Shown one piece after another: positions 1 through 13,097 of a stretch of 64,000 nucleotides of DNA; position 1 is the stretch's first letter; every line of letters starts with the position of its first letter. The notes below the pieces were generated by a model. That model ran no database searches. It saw only the letters and a program-made list of their open reading frames with translations, and was not told the origin of the DNA. A program made the position numbers and the translations under genes. This stretch comes from Rhizophagus clarus. Lineage: Eukaryota; Glomeromycota; Glomeromycetes; Glomerales; Glomeraceae. The stretch covers positions 248,001-312,000 of the forward strand of contig BLAL01000236.1 in NCBI GenBank assembly GCA_015698045.1. Reading direction: 5' to 3'.

Positions 1-804
1 CGAAAAAAAAATTGTAACACTTTCATGAGAGAATTTTTAAAAAAACTCTCGTAAAAGCATATAGTACAATCGAAGTATTAATCAACACCCATTTATAAAA
101 AAATAAGATGTTACACATATTGGGGCTTGTATGCATGGCAAAAAAAAGTTGCAGCCAGTGAACTCATTTGGCTGATCAGATTGATAGTGATCTTGAACGC
201 TTATAACTGATTATCGCATAAATTTGTGGCTGATCATCCATCCATTATTGTAAAATGTGTTAAGCCAATAAATTTGCGGCTGATTATCAGATGATTAGCT
301 GATTGAATAAGCCATATTAGCCATCCAGATTTTTACAGTCCGTTACAGCAAATTTAAAATATGCGAAACATTCAGCACTTTTGCTGTCAGGTTCGCAGGT
401 TGGCAGGTTGCCGGCAAGTTGAAATAGTAAACAAAATAATAAACAATATTCATATGTTACATCATAGACTTGTTACATTTATTTTTAGATTTGCCAGCCC
501 ACGAATTCGGCAAGTTCCTGGCAGCAAAATTGCTGAGTGTTTCGTATATTTTAAATTTTGCTATAATGCGTAAATTTGCGAATAATTCTGTGATATTAGT
601 CACCAGATTCTTACAGCCAGTTCCATTCATTAATGCGTAAATTTGCGTAGTCGTATCTATTCAAATAACTCAATCAATTGTAATCCATTCAATTAATTCA
701 TAAATTTTTACAATGAAATATAATTTTATTAGTACACAAAATCTCATATAAATTGAATAGTGAATTGATACTTTTCATCAAATTTGACGCATTAATTTAG
801 CAAC
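1..804. other. A+T-rich non-coding flank with short degenerate repeats
   Basis: I see no convincing gene. The stretch holds scattered motifs of the type GCTGATnATC/TGATCAG (about 165-300) and two copies of ATGCGTAAATTTGCG near 565 and 633. These could be subterminal repeats of the transposon whose transposase follows, but no terminal inverted repeat could be identified, so that link is a guess. The small open frame at 361-573 has no recognisable content and is probably chance. Confidence 0.4.
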
Positions 805-3790
805 ATGAGTTTCAAATGCCCCTTTGTATGCGAATATTCAGTCAATACTTTGCATATACTCAACACGCCCAAAAATGCTTAAAAAATGTAGAAGTAGAAG
901 TAGAAGATGATGATGATAATAATGATAGTGAAAAATATAGCAGTGAAATAGATACAAGAAGTAATCTAAGTAGTAAATATAAAAATGATAAAGTTGAGGT
1001 AATTATGTTATTTCAGATTATTCTTTTTAAAGCTCTTAAGAAAAAGCTCAAATTATACTAACTCATTTGGTTTATAATTTTAGGTGGATGATGATAATGA
1101 TGTACAAAATATGTCATTTGACAGTATTGGAAGTGCAATATCAGAAATGAGCCTTGAAGATAGTAACTTTGAAAATATATTAGATTCATCTGAAGAGCCT
1201 GAAATTTTTGAAGAACCCAAAAATCTCAATACCAAAACTTGCACAGAATTTCCTAATGATGCTTATAAAGATCTAATGTTATTAGTAACGAAATATAAAA
1301 TAAACAATAAAGGTGGTAATGAAATAATACGTTTTTTTTAGTAAACATTCAAATCTTACAGAATCACCATTACCAAAAAATATCGAACAGGGACGAGCAT
1401 TTATGAATAATATGAAGTTTTTTAATTTAGAATTTAGTAAAGTTCTTATAACAAAACATGAGGATAAAGATTATTTTCTTTATTATCAAAACTTAATATA
1501 GTGCATCAAAAATATCTTAACTGTTCCTGACATAACACAAAATTTTGCGCTATCTTACGAAAACTATGAGATAAATAGTAAATATTAGTTAATTCAATAA
1601 TCTAAATAATATTTATTTTAATTTATTTATATTATTTTATAGTATAATAGAGAAAGTATTTACAGTGAACAAAACACTGGAAAATGGTGGAAAACTACAC
1701 AAGAATCCTTACCTACTGGTTCCAAATTATTATCAATTATTTTATATTCAGATGCAACAACTACAGATACATTAGGAAAAAGTCAATTGCATCCAATATA
1801 TATTACATTAGGTAATATCCCAATATGGCGTCGTAATAAACAGGATGCGAAGCAACTTTTGGGATATTTACCAATTTTAGAAGCTGCAAATAAAGATCTG
1901 GTTCGTAATACCTTTCATAAATCTTTATGTCATTTACTAGAACCAATTATTTTATTAAAAGATGGTATAGACCTTTTTATAAATAATGAAAATACCTGGT
2001 TTTATCCTATAGTTTCAACTATTATTGCAGATTGGCCGGAGGCTGCAAGTTTTTGTTTAGTTTATAAATCCTCCAATTCAAACCTTCCATGTCACTCCTG
2101 TTTAGTTAAAAGGGAAAATCTTGCAAATATAGATTTATCGGTTAACGATGTAATACTAAGAACTCATGATGAAATGCGTAAACATTTTGAAAATGATACA
2201 CAAAGATCTGTTTGCATAGAATCTGTATATAATTTTTTTTGGGATTTACCGTAAGTATGCAAAAGTAGAAATAATTATAATAACATATATATATATTAAT
2301 TATAAATATTTATATTATCAAGGAATATAAATATCTACTTGGCTACTGTTCCTGACAGAATGCATCATTTAGATTTAAGATTATTTCATTATCAAATTAT
2401 CTTCACGTGCGATATCTTAAAATTGCAACATGTTAATGGTAATAAATTAGTTGAAGAAGTAGATCGCCGTCTAGCAATTCCACATTTTTCTGGCATTAAA
2501 ATTTTTTCCAATGGACTGCAGTCAATTGCAAGATTAACTGCTAGTGAATATCGAAGTTTGATGAAAGTCATGATATTTGTTATTGATAATTTATATGATG
2601 AAAATAATAATGAAGTAGATAATCTTGTAAATAATGATGATCTTACGAAATTATACGAATATTGGAATGAAATGTATATTTTAAGTAGATATGAAGAATT
2701 TAGTGAAAGTAACTTGGAGAAATTTAATGTATGTATTAAAATTTTAGTAAAATTGAAAATTTAAATTAAATAAATTAAATTAACATTTAAATTTTAGGAT
2801 GCAATACATAGATGGGCCCGGATGTTTGTCAAGGCTTTTAAATTTGTTTCTCCTTCCAATTTGAAGTTACCTAAATTGCATTCATGGGTTTATCATATTA
2901 TTGACTCAATATGATCTTATGGCGCAATAAATGGCTATACTACAGAAACTTACGAAAGTCTTCACAAATATTTCATTAAAATACCCTACTGAATTAGCAA
3001 TAAAAAAGATGTCAAACCTCAGCTTTTACGAACTGTAAGTATTTGAAAATTTATTTATTATATATATTTATTATATAACTTAAGATGGAAATTAAATTAA
3101 TAGATAAAATGTCAAGCAATATCTATTAGAATGTCTCAACATTCAGTGAATCCGGCAAAAACACCTCGCACTTGTAAATTTTCTGCAAGACTCTTTGAAT
3201 TCTCTTTACAAGATGCAAATACATTTTTTAATGAAAAAAAAGATTTCGTAGACAATAAAATGCAGACTGGTTTTGCTAGATTTATAAGTTGTCTGGATTC
3301 ATATCTAGATTTACTTGATAGTTTCACAATTATTGGTGAAACCTGAATAAACATATACGGATCGGTAATACTGGAAAATGGTGCCATAATGTGTGCCACA
3401 AACAGGTATCATAATAAAGTATGGTTTAGCGACATAGCTATTTCAATAGATTCTGAAGAATCAAATGATTATATATCAGACAAAGGACTTTGTTATGGAC
3501 AGGTATTTTTCCAATTTATGTAATAATTTATTATAAAAGTATTAATAAATATTTATTATTTATAGGCCTTATTGTTAGCAGAAGTATTAACAGACCCACC
3601 ACTAAATCTCGCATTAATTAAATGGTACGATTTTAAATCTAAAAGGAACCTATATTTATATGGATGTCCTCACTTAAAATTGATAGAATTATATAACTTT
3701 GTAGCTATAGAGTCTATATATAGTGTCGTTCACATAGTACCCTGATTTGATAAACAAAATGAATATTTCGTAAATAAATATATTTTTTAG
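805..3790 (+). pseudogene. Decayed Plavaka-type (CACTA-group) DNA transposase, multi-exon
   Basis: Exons read as about 805-998, 1084-1570, 1643-2250, 2323-2728, 2798-3034, ~3130-3502 and 3566-3790. Recognition rests on Plavaka landmarks: an N-terminal Cys/His finger (CPFVCEYS...HAQKC), GKWW and an ILYSDATTTDT block carrying a likely catalytic Asp, PIYITLGNIPIWRR, the IIADWPEAAS region with a following CHSC pair, then FWDLP joined across a 72-bp intron to NINIY and DRMHHLD, and a VEEVDRRL block. The copy is dead. In-frame TGA codons lie at 2912, 2990, 3344 and 3743, a TAG near 1500, an 8-T run near 1330 shifts the frame, the finger is frameshifted, and the donor after 1570 reads ATAAAT. Family assignment is from remembered conserved blocks; element ends were not found. 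It supplies no activity but shows the family occurs in this genome. Confidence 0.78.
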
Positions 3791-4585
3791 TCATTTGATA
3801 TAGGAGTTTTGATTTATTTTAATAAAATTAAATCCTTAAAAGAATTTATGGTCACGTTTTGCATATCATAAATAAAATGCAGATTTATTTATTTAATTAT
3901 TAACAACGCGGGTGTGACATAAATAAATTGTGACTGAAATTTGTGTTCAATTTGTGTTGATAATTCTGGTAAAAAATTATTAATTTTGGCCAAATTTCGT
4001 TAAATTTGTTAAATTTGTATTGAATTTGTGTTGCGTAATTTTTTATTTATCACAAGGGGATTATATTTAGTAATTGTATGTACGATGTACAAGATTTTTT
4101 TTATGATTTTTTTAAGAAATGTACGTAAAATATTTAATCAGAATATAATTATTTTTAATTAAATTGATTAAAAAAAATTAATTTTTTTAAGAAATGTATG
4201 CAAAATATTTAAAATTCAATAAAATGTGCTAATAATAAATTGTTTTATTTTTAAATATGATATATTGATATTTATATTTAAAACAATTAAATATATACAT
4301 GATTTTCAATTATTTTTAATTGAAATGAAACTGAAATCAAACTAAGATTTTTTTTATTTTTTGATTTAATCATGATATTTATATTTAGATAATCCATATC
4401 CGCATGAGATTTAATTAATATGTTTAATGATAAAAGTGTAATAAATTAAATTTTAATTGAAATGAGAAATAAAATCAAACCAAAGAGGTATTGTTCAAAT
4501 TTTATTTAAAGTGACATTTTACGACTTTCTTTCAAATTTTTACTCATTCCAAAATCAAATTATAAAAATCAAATCTAAACTAATA
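3791..4585. other. A+T-rich intergenic DNA
   Basis: No gene seen. It contains short tandem variants of AATTTGTGTTGA (3930-4040) and long A/T runs. It separates the Plavaka remnant from the Myb/SANT-like gene and probably includes that gene's promoter; no clear promoter motif stands out. Confidence 0.4.
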
Positions 4586-4734
4586 ATGCCTTGCCACACA
4601 CGTTCACGTCGTTCTCACTATAACGTCTATTGGAACTGGGATGAACTTGTTGACATACGCCGAGACAGAAACCGCGCCTACCACAATATTAATGGTAGAA
4701 GCCGCTATGATTTTTGGGACTCTGTTGCTAATAG
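4586..4734 (+). CDS. Myb/SANT-like (trihelix) DNA-binding protein, exon 1 (split gene)
   Basis: This exon encodes about 50 residues starting MPCHTRSRRSHYNVYWNWDE. The WNWDELVDIRRDRN...FWDSVANR pattern is the first half of a Myb/SANT-like (trihelix, Myb_DNA-bind_4) domain: an aromatic start, an acidic first helix, then an FW-x-x-VA second helix. The ATG at 4586 is chosen because the upstream in-frame stretch is low-complexity and begins without ATG. Without splicing the frame hits TGA at 4742. Splicing at the GT at 4735 leaves AG of an Arg codon, which joins exactly to the A at 37706 and continues the same domain. The original intron would be 77 bp (4735-4784 plus 37679-37705), with a possible branch site CTAAT near 4745. 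The intron now contains the LINE array. Likely role: nuclear DNA binding, either a regulator or a domesticated transposon-type protein; this is inference. Confidence 0.72.
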
Positions 4735-4770
4735 GTTCATATGACTAATATCTATAATTTCTTTAAGAAA

Positions 4771-4784
4771 GAATTTAAATTCAA
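4771..4784. repeat. LINE target-site copy 1 (left outer edge)
   Basis: GAATTTAAATTCAA, containing the 12-bp palindrome GAATTTAAATTC. It lies in the interrupted intron directly before the 3' end of LINE copy 1. Confidence 0.88.
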
Positions 4785-5043
4785 GGCAAACGCGGCATAG
4801 TAGCCAATATCTTTATTAATTATTATTAGATTGATACAATTTATAAAACATAAAAAGAAAACAAAATAAAATAAAACTAACTAAAAATAAAGCTATATAG
4901 TCTCCTAAGTAAAAATAAAGTAAAAAAAAAATTAATTTAAAAAGAAAAATCACTTTACACTAAATTTCCCTAGATCTTCCCCTTGATATATTTCAACCAA
5001 AGTAGAAGCAACTATGCTAACATAATAACGGATAACACGCCCA

Positions 5044-8000
5044 CTATAAAAATTGATATCCCATCCTGCAAAAGCTGTTATTAAGTAGCACCGTTAGATG
5101 ACCCATAAAACCCGACAGATGATTATACCATGGTAAACCTTGAATCATCGAGTTCTTCAACCAATTGATACCGTAGTCACGTGAAGTCACGAGATGGATC
5201 GGAGGAAGTAGTGAAGAGAAAGGCACATACGAGGTAGCAGGCAAGTTAGATGGCTGAGGAGTAGTTTTCAATTTAAGAGTAATGTTCAATGCATCTTCCC
5301 ATTTACTTTTATCATAAGTACGCAGATTCCAAATGCGTGAGCAAAGTTTCTGGATGAAGTTATTGTAAATAGCAGCTACAACCTTCATAGCAGACTGTCT
5401 GGGAATGGATAATTCAGCAAATAGATCAATAAAAACACTGGGTAAACAACCCCGAATGAGAGCGTAAGAGGACCAATTAGAGGAAGAGATAGTCCAACAG
5501 GAAAGAGCAGAAAGTTTCCTGAGCATAAGCGTGGGATCCACCTTAGCATATTTGCCAGCTTTACAGAGCTTGGCAAACAAGTGATTCTAGTAAGCCTGTA
5601 GAATTTGATGCATAGCTGTACGGCGATTAGAGCACAAAATGAGATGCATCAAATCTTCTTTGCGGTCACAGCATGAACGGCATGTAAGAAGATCAATGTA
5701 AAGATCAGGGCGGGTAATCTTCAGTTTCTCCAGGAGGGGCAAATCATCCAAAAAAAGTTTGAATTTAAAAGCATAATGTCTTGAGGCATGAGAGGCTTTG
5801 AACGAAGCATCATGGACAGGAGTAAAATTAAGAGAGAACCAAGTGAGTTTCCAGTCAACTACATAGTCGTTATCCCTATTACACAAACAATATATAAATT
5901 GAAAACGTTTGAGTGATAACAAATCTTTCAAAAGGGTAGTCTGAAAGTAAAGCTTGAAAAGACGCCTGGGGTTAGATTCGCAAACGATATCATCACATAT
6001 CAGGCGGACGTTATGCGAGGAAGTATACCTGGCCACAGGTAATAAAGTGGCAGTATCAGAGTAATGTGCAGAATTTGCAAGAGAATTAGCAAAATCGTTC
6101 CAATAATTTCCATCGTGGCCTTTGACCTGGACAGGAATAACCGTAAGCCATTTTGTATGAATAGAACGCTCAATAGAGGCTTATAGTTCAAAATTGGTAG
6201 TCTTGTAATATAAACGGCTATTAGTATAGGAAGAAGAAGCACACAAACGCAAACCATCAATGGCAGCTTGAGAATCCGTGTAAATAGAGATGGTAGAATC
6301 ATCCAGAAAGACGCTTAAAGCAGCGTAAATAGCAGCGGCTTTAGCTCGAGTAGAGGAGGGCCAATTTCGTATAGTGCCATGTGTATATGTAGTAACAGAG
6401 TTTAGGTATCCAGCATCATAAATTAACTGAACCCAGGACTAGCCCATCGAGACTTCAGGTGATCCAAGGTGAACAAGGGAACCATCGGTATAATAACAAT
6501 AGTGAGAACCCGTTGGGAGAAGAACAGGAGAGGGGAGGTTAGGCGGGTCATCCAAAGAAGAAGGTCCAGACGAATCACTCTCAATTGTAGCGGAAGGAGA
6601 AGAGAAATCTGGAGAGATATCAAGATGGTAATAATAGGGAACCACTGTGCTATTGAGGTCTGCCCAAAAAAAGGAGGAGATGAGATGACTTCTGTGGTAG
6701 TCTGATGAATACGCTCACAATCGATAGGAAGGATCAAAGATCGTAATAAAGAAATTTTGAAAGTACACTGAGGATAAACAGCGGTATATTTGTTAGCCGA
6801 AGGGAACAGAACGTGCGCATCACAGCCTGGACATGGGTGAAGGCAAATCACATCACCAGGAGAGGAGAGACACTCAGATGTCCAATGGACAATTATACAG
6901 GTATCTTTTTTTGGCTGGACGCTAAGCTGTTTGCCAAAAAGAGGAACACCATTGTCATCCAGCGTGATCAGCTAGTGCCGATTCTTCTGCGTGGTAGTAA
7001 CGCCAAAAACTAAATTGATGGAAGAAGTAGCAGAAGGCGGACATACATAACGATCATATAAAATATCGTGAGAGTCAGGAAGGGTAGTATTGGCCTTGAT
7101 GTCCAGATACCATTTGTGAGGAAGAGAACGGCCACGTTTATCTGCTAGTTGGGCGATATAGGCAGTCTGGTAAGCGGTCCAAGAAATAAGATGGAAGCCA
7201 GAAGACGCAATTAATTGCGATAAGTAATACAGATGGTGTTTGCGCAGGACCCTGAGACAAGCCTTAAAAGCATGTGGGCTCATACATGAATATAAAGGGG
7301 TATGGCCTGGTAGGGAAAGGTCTGGCGATACTAAAGTAAAAGTAGCATGTTGCATACGGAAGGGGGTAGAAACCATAGAAGCAATAGTGCAAGCGATATA
7401 ATCACACCTAAAAGTATTCATGTTGGACCACAAGGACCAATCATCCACATTCAAGGGAAAAATAGGAATTAAAAATCTAAATTGAATCAACATTAACCTA
7501 TAAATAAACAAACGTTGAATAAGAGAAGTAGAAGAATTAGCCATTAAAAATAAATTATTAATATGACATTGAATTAAATGAGAAAACAAATTAATCAGTC
7601 CCAAAGCTTGAGAAAGATAAAGTATAGGATTGGGAAGAGAACGAGAAAAATTAGCCTTTTGTTTAACCAGCGAGCGTATAAGCCTTGTAGCAGCATAGCA
7701 ATCTTTTTCAGAGAGGTGGGTAACTTGCATACAGTATTCCAATTTAGGAATAAACACCAAGTTGTAGAGGTAAACTACTTGTCTAGCAGATAGTTTAACG
7801 GGACGAAGAGTAGCGGCGAAGGAATTACATTTACCAGTGATTTGTTTTTTAACAAAATCACGAGAACCTTTGATATTAAACCATACCCCTAAGAAGCGAA
7901 ATGAAGAAGTGATAGAAAGGGAAGTAACGGAAATGGAAGAAACGCTATTTAAAGATGATAGAAACAAGTGAAAATCCACAGGAAGAATAGTAGATGTGGT

Positions 8001-10662
8001 GGTTAGAGGCAAGGAATTAGATATCAAAACATATTTTTGGTGGTTAGCAGAAGTATTGTTCAGCGCGTAAAATTCTTCTGTAATTGACAACATATGTTCC
8101 AGTCCGGCCTTTGATGAAGAAATAAGAGTGGAGTCATCCATGAAGACCAGATTATTGATTGCGATAGGTGAGATGATGTCTGATGTAGTCGAAAGCAACG
8201 TGAGAGATCGTAAAATATAAGGGTCCATCATCTCATGTTTCAAAACAGTTAAAAGTGGATCGATGTAAATCACCCAAAGGAGAGGAGAAATCACTTCGCC
8301 TTGGTCTATGCCAATGTGAACCTGATAGAAAGAAGTTTCACCGTGTGCAGTATAAACCCGATTTGAGCGGTGCATGAACAAAGACAAGATGAACGTGATA
8401 GCGGATGCAGGTAAACGTATACGTTTCAAAGCGAATTTCAACATAGTAAGGTTGACAGAGTCAAAAGCTTTGGAAATATCTTGAGAAAGGATCCAAAGAG
8501 GAGAATTGTTATGGTTCGCGTCGTGGATGATGGATTCAAGAGTAATAATCAGATCCTGACAGGTCCCTCCTGGCAGCCCAGCAAAATTACTACCGGTAAG
8601 GATGTTGTGAGCAGCTAAAATGGCAGACAAGCAGTTATAAAAAAGCTTGACAAAGGATTTACGAATAACTTCCAAAAGCGTGATAGGACGAGTGTTTTTT
8701 AATTGACAACGCCATTCATGTGGCTTGGGGATAGGGAAGACCATAGCTTGACGCCAAAGATCAGGAATGTCAGCAAAAGCAAAACATTTGCGGATCAGGG
8801 CTAAAAGTAAAGAGTTGGCGGTAGGTCCTAAGTGTTTGAGCATTTCATATGTAATCATAGAAGGACCAGGGGCTTTGCCATTAGGCATGGAGGAAACCGT
8901 AGAAAGCCATTCCTCTAAGGAAGAGGGAGACAAAAGAGAACTATAAATGTCAGGGGAAATATTGTTCATGGGTGTATACTCAGAGCGCCATCTATCAGGT
9001 AATGCTGAAATGTGGGAACTGCAGTTTAAAAATGATTCACCACAGCATCAGCGACGTCCTTCGGGTTTGTTAACAGTTGGGGAGTAGTAGGGTGATCGAT
9101 AAAAACATGATCCAATACAATTTGACGTTGAGAATGAGAGAGTGCTGAATTGATAAAAGAAGAGATGTCAGTGTCAAAATTCTGGTCACGAGTGTCAAGA
9201 TGAGCTTTGATAGAGGAATCCTGCAATTCTTTCTCTTTCAAAAGATGTAAGCCTCTTAATAATTTAGAGGCGTATGACAGAATGTCAAAAAGTTTGGTAA
9301 AATTATCCGTCCGGCAAGAAGATAAAGTTACGGGTAAGACCAGAACAGCAGAAAGGGTAGATTTATACAGGGTAAAAATGTTATTCAATCTAATTAAGTA
9401 AACAGACCATTTACGGTCATGTGAAGGAGAAAAGGAAAGCGGATATTTGCGTAGAAGTCTAATGGAATGAAGGACGCGATTAAGAAAATGATAATGTTAT
9501 ATTAAAGTTTCCAAATCTTTGGGGAGCTTAGGGGTATGGTCATTGCCTACAGTACGAGCAGGCAGAATAGCATTAGCGTCAGCAATAATATTAGTGTGAA
9601 GATATTCGCACATCTGATTAATATGCCAAAAGGCAAAGATAGAACAGGATATATTACAAAGGTTATCGATATGGGCAGAAAATTTATCCCACTGCGAGGG
9701 AGTAACAGAATCAAATGAAAAAATGCGACGAGAACGTCGTTTCAGCTGCCTAGCATGAGCAAGCTTGATAGAGGAGTGTAAAAAGGAACAATCATAATAG
9801 ATAATAACCGGATTATGATCGGAAAAGTTAAGATCATGAACATCAAAAATAACTGAAGTGAGTAAAAAGCGTTTGAGAAGAGGGCATGACCAAACGTAAT
9901 CAATACGGGAAATAAGATCAGCACGATGAAAAGTGCCGAAAGAATCAGAAAAATTAACTGGAGTAAAATCAACGTAACCATTCGATAAAAGAAAATTAAA
10001 AAGGCGATAGATACGTTTAGAAGCAATTTGGGGTTGATTAAAAAATAAGGAATAGAAGTGATCTAGGTGCATGTTAAAATCTCCACAAATAGTGTGATGA
10101 AAACCTAGTCGCTTGGCTTCAGATAAGGCTTGAATCAAAAGGTCTATAGTATTGTCGCGTAAAGCTTGATCAGAAGTAGGAGAATGTAAACAACAAAAAT
10201 GCGCAGCTTAACGTTGCCTTTGAAATATAAGTCAACAGAAAGCAGGCGTGAGGAAAGGGAAATATAAGTATGAATATGAGAAGCCAAGGAATTTTCAATG
10301 AAAAGGGAAACACCCCCTGAAGAGCGAACATGTTGGGAGGTATCCAAAACGGAAAAAAAAACAGTATAATTAGAAAGACGCTTAGACAAAAAGTGCATTT
10401 GTTTGGGGTGTAGATGGGTGTCAACAACATCACCAAAAGAAATTTGTTTAAGAGAAAAGAGGTTATGTAATAATTCAATTTTATTTTGAAAATGCATTTT
10501 GAGACCATTAATATTAAAAGAGGAAATATTAAAAGAATTAAAAGGGGGAGGGGATAAAGAACCAGAAGAAAATAAGGAATCCTGTAAAGAAAGATTGTCT
10601 ATATCTATAGGGTTAGAAGGATTTTGAACAAAGGAATCATAATTAAAATTATTGTCTGTCAT
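5044..10662 (-). pseudogene. LINE copy 1 ORF2: endonuclease-reverse transcriptase-RNase H, broken
   Basis: It starts MTDNNFNYDSFV at 10662 and can be followed by homology to the intact ORF2 of copy 4. Order: APE-type endonuclease (SFNINGL, GDFNMHL, SDHNPV), reverse transcriptase (NGKAPGPS, DISKAFDS, QGEVISPLLW, FMDD; 6972-8969), RNase H (YYTDGS near 6490) and the C-terminal TCRSCC Cys/His motif near 5680. Disruptions seen: a frameshift near 10190, TAA at 9497 (CAA expected) and at 9026 with a nearby frameshift, TAG at 6972 where copy 4 has TGG (NRHW), and further frameshifts and TAGs in the RNase H part. It cannot make a full protein. The longest surviving piece covers the whole RT domain. 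Confidence 0.85.
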
Positions 10663-10715
10663 TAAAACATAATGATAAAATCAGACGGGGAGATATAAGG
10701 TGAGAGAAAGGGGAA

Positions 10716-12853
10716 TTAGTTAGAATCAGCTATATTAGCTGAGTTCGTGGAAGAAGAAGAGGAAGTAATAGAACCAATGAAACCGCTGATAGAGTTAGCG
10801 AGCATATCCAACTTGTTTTCTATAGCTGAATGCTTCGCATTAATAGCCTGAATTTCATCGCGAGTTTGTAAGGAAGAGGAAAAAGAGTCAGGGGTCGAAG
10901 AGGGTGAGAAATTATTAGGAATAGCAACAGCTGAGAATGCAGAGATGGGGCCCTAACGGGACTTAACAGAATAAAATTGGGAATCAAAGAGTTGAGAGGC
11001 TTAGGTGTTGTAGAATTAGCCAGCTGAGAAGACATCTGCCCAGCAGAAAGATCAAAACTAGCTGGCGGGTCTATTAGCATGTCTGAAGTCTGATGGTTAG
11101 CTAATGTAGCAGGCAGAGATAGACCAAGGTGCTGTTCTATACGAGTCATACGTCTATCATTGAGCTCAAGGGCGGTAATACATTCACAAACCTCTGCCAT
11201 GTCATGTTGAAGGGCTTTCAATATGGATAAAATATTATTAGCCTCGTGAGGGGACATAGTAAGAGAAAGACTGCATGGTGAAGTAGAATGAGGAGCACGC
11301 GAAGATGCAGAGAAGGAAACTGAACGGTCACGGCGATCACTAGATTTAGAGTTGGAGCGATCATGTTGGGAGGGATTATTAATATTGGGAGTAATAATCG
11401 AGACTTGTCGTGGTTGAGACAATCGAGAGCTCTCTGGACCTCTCGAATGTGAACGTAAACAGGAGCCTGAGCGGGAACGTGCTTTTGAACGAGCAGGTTG
11501 ATTAAGATTGAACCTCTCTCGAAGTGCAGCCACCGGGTTCTTATCCCTAGTGCGACCCCTTTGTTGGCAGCTTGGGCATTGATTAGAAGCACAACCTAAT
11601 TTACCACATCAGTGGCAAAGCTTATTGGTGTTATTTGGAAAATTCCATTGCAAGGTGTGACCGCGGAAGCCGATGATTTGTTCCATAGCAGCATCCATAG
11701 TTTCTTGGGAATTAAAGGTGATGTAAGCCCAATGCTTGGGTTTATAAGAGTTTAAGGAGAGAGGGACATTGACAGCCTTAGCGCTGAGGTCTCGAGTGAG
11801 GGGGGCTAGGTCGATATCCTTAGTGTTGGGGGGCAATTGAGTAAGCGTAGCAACAAATTCTCTGCGAGATGATTTCTGTTCTACCGTATAGTGACATGGA
11901 GTCACTCGGAGGCAAGTGGAGAAGCAATACACAGCCCATTGGGTGTCGAAATGAGTAATAGAAAAGGCAGAATTATAAACGATTCTGGCTTGTTGAACCT
12001 TAGCATTTTTTCGAGAATGTATACGACAGGATGTAATATTACCAAATTTCTTGAAGTAAGACATGATGTGGTCTTTGGTTAAGAAGAAGAGAATATCCGT
12101 GACTTGAATAGCTCAGATATCTTCATCACTTCGGAGCTGCTTAGGGTCGTGTGCATGGAATACAAGGTCAGGAAACTGCTGGTATGCAGCACTAACACAA
12201 GCATCACATGCAGTCGCTATTTGGAAGTGAATAATGAGGCATTTGGCGTCGCCAGAACCAGTCATTCTAGCTTTACCAGTGTATGATTCGTACATTTCTA
12301 AAAAGGTATTGTTGACGGCATCAATCAATGCCTTATTCGTAGTGAAGTTCTTTAAAGTTTCAGGGGCAGAGTTGGGGGCAGCCGCAGCTTAAAAATCATT
12401 TTTCTCAATGGAAAAGGTTGGAGTGCGAACAAGGAGTTGATCAACAGGTGGATCATCATCGGTAATCTTATCAGGCGACGCGTTAGGGGGGAATGCAGAA
12501 GTCATTGTTCTAGCATGCATGGACGCGTCGAGTTCACCAGACGCGTTAGCGTTAGGCGCAGATAGTGCCGCAGCAATATTCGGATGGGAGGAAAGGGAAG
12601 TAGAAGCAGTATTATTTTCTTTAGGAGAGGAAGCAAGAACTTCAACACCAGCGTCAGCTGCTGTTCCAGCGACGATATCTTCATCCATAGCCTGTTCGGA
12701 GATAGTTCTAGAGCGTTTTTGTTGGACAGTGTGCTCACTGTCAGAACTGAAGTTATCAAAGTTATTATTATCTTTTTTTTGTTCTTGGCGGCTGGCCTTT
12801 CTACTATTAGGATTAAAGGAGCCGCAGCCTCGTCTAGCAACGTTATTAGGCAT
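10716..12853 (-). pseudogene. LINE copy 1 ORF1: RRM-like / zinc-knuckle nucleic-acid-binding protein, broken
   Basis: ORF1 starts MPNNVARRGCGSFNP at 12853. By comparison with copy 3 it should encode an Asp/Ser/Asn-rich N-terminus, two RNA-binding-type segments (QVTDIPFFLT... and FVATLTQLPP...), a zinc knuckle, an Arg/Ser-rich linker and a short coiled-coil-like C-terminus (ALQHDMAEV...MTRIEQHLGL). In-frame stops are TAA 12389-12391 (CAA in copy 3), TGA 12113-12115 and TGA 11609-11611. The last sits inside the knuckle, where copy 4 has CGA (HRCGKLGC). All pieces stay in one frame until a frameshift near 10950. The start is supported by the same ATG in copy 3. Confidence 0.82.
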
Positions 12854-12945
12854 ATTCGAGGACTTTCAGGTAGGGAAAACTATAAGTTTTTATGAAAAAG
12901 TGTTAGCTAAAAAAATGGACAGAGTGATCAGCGGAAAAAGGTGCA

Positions 12946-12959
12946 GAATTTAAATTCAA
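12946..12959. repeat. LINE target-site copy 2
   Basis: GAATTTAAATTCAA between the 5' end of copy 1 and the 3' end of the truncated copy. Confidence 0.88.
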
Positions 12960-13097
12960 GGCAAACGCGGCATAGTAGCCAATATCTTTATTAATTATTA
13001 TTTAATCGATACAATTTATAAAAATAAAAAGAAAACAAAAATAAAATAAAACTAACTAAAAATAAAGCTATATAGTCTCCTAAGTAAAAATAAAGTA
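12960..13097 (-). mobile_element. 5'-truncated LINE copy (138 bp, 3' end only)
   Basis: These 138 bp match the 3' terminal region of the LINEs (GGCAAACGCGGCATAG... to ...AAATAAAGTA on the plus strand) and then stop abruptly. GAATTTAAATTCAA occurs on both sides. 5' truncation with an intact 3' end is the hallmark of incomplete target-primed reverse transcription, so this is an independent insertion and not a recombination scar. Confidence 0.88.

Larger units (their letters stand above)
4785..12945 (-). mobile_element. LINE copy 1 (subfamily A), full length but heavily decayed
   Basis: A non-LTR retrotransposon of about 8.16 kb read on the minus strand, 5' end at 12945. The order is 5' leader, ORF1, short spacer, ORF2, 3' UTR. 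Its 3' terminus lacks a poly(A) tail and ends in the sequence CTATGCCGCGTTTGCC abutting the target motif, as in the other copies. ORF1 begins MPNNVARRG, grouping it with copy 3 and apart from copies 2 and 4. It is the most degraded full-length copy, with many stops and frameshifts. The 5' end seems a few bases shorter than in copies 3 and 4 (it lacks the terminal GATCGTTT-like bases). Confidence 0.88.

Noticed and set aside
361..573. Small plus-strand open frame as a gene
   Set aside because: No domain, no neighbouring exons, composition like the surrounding repeat-rich DNA.
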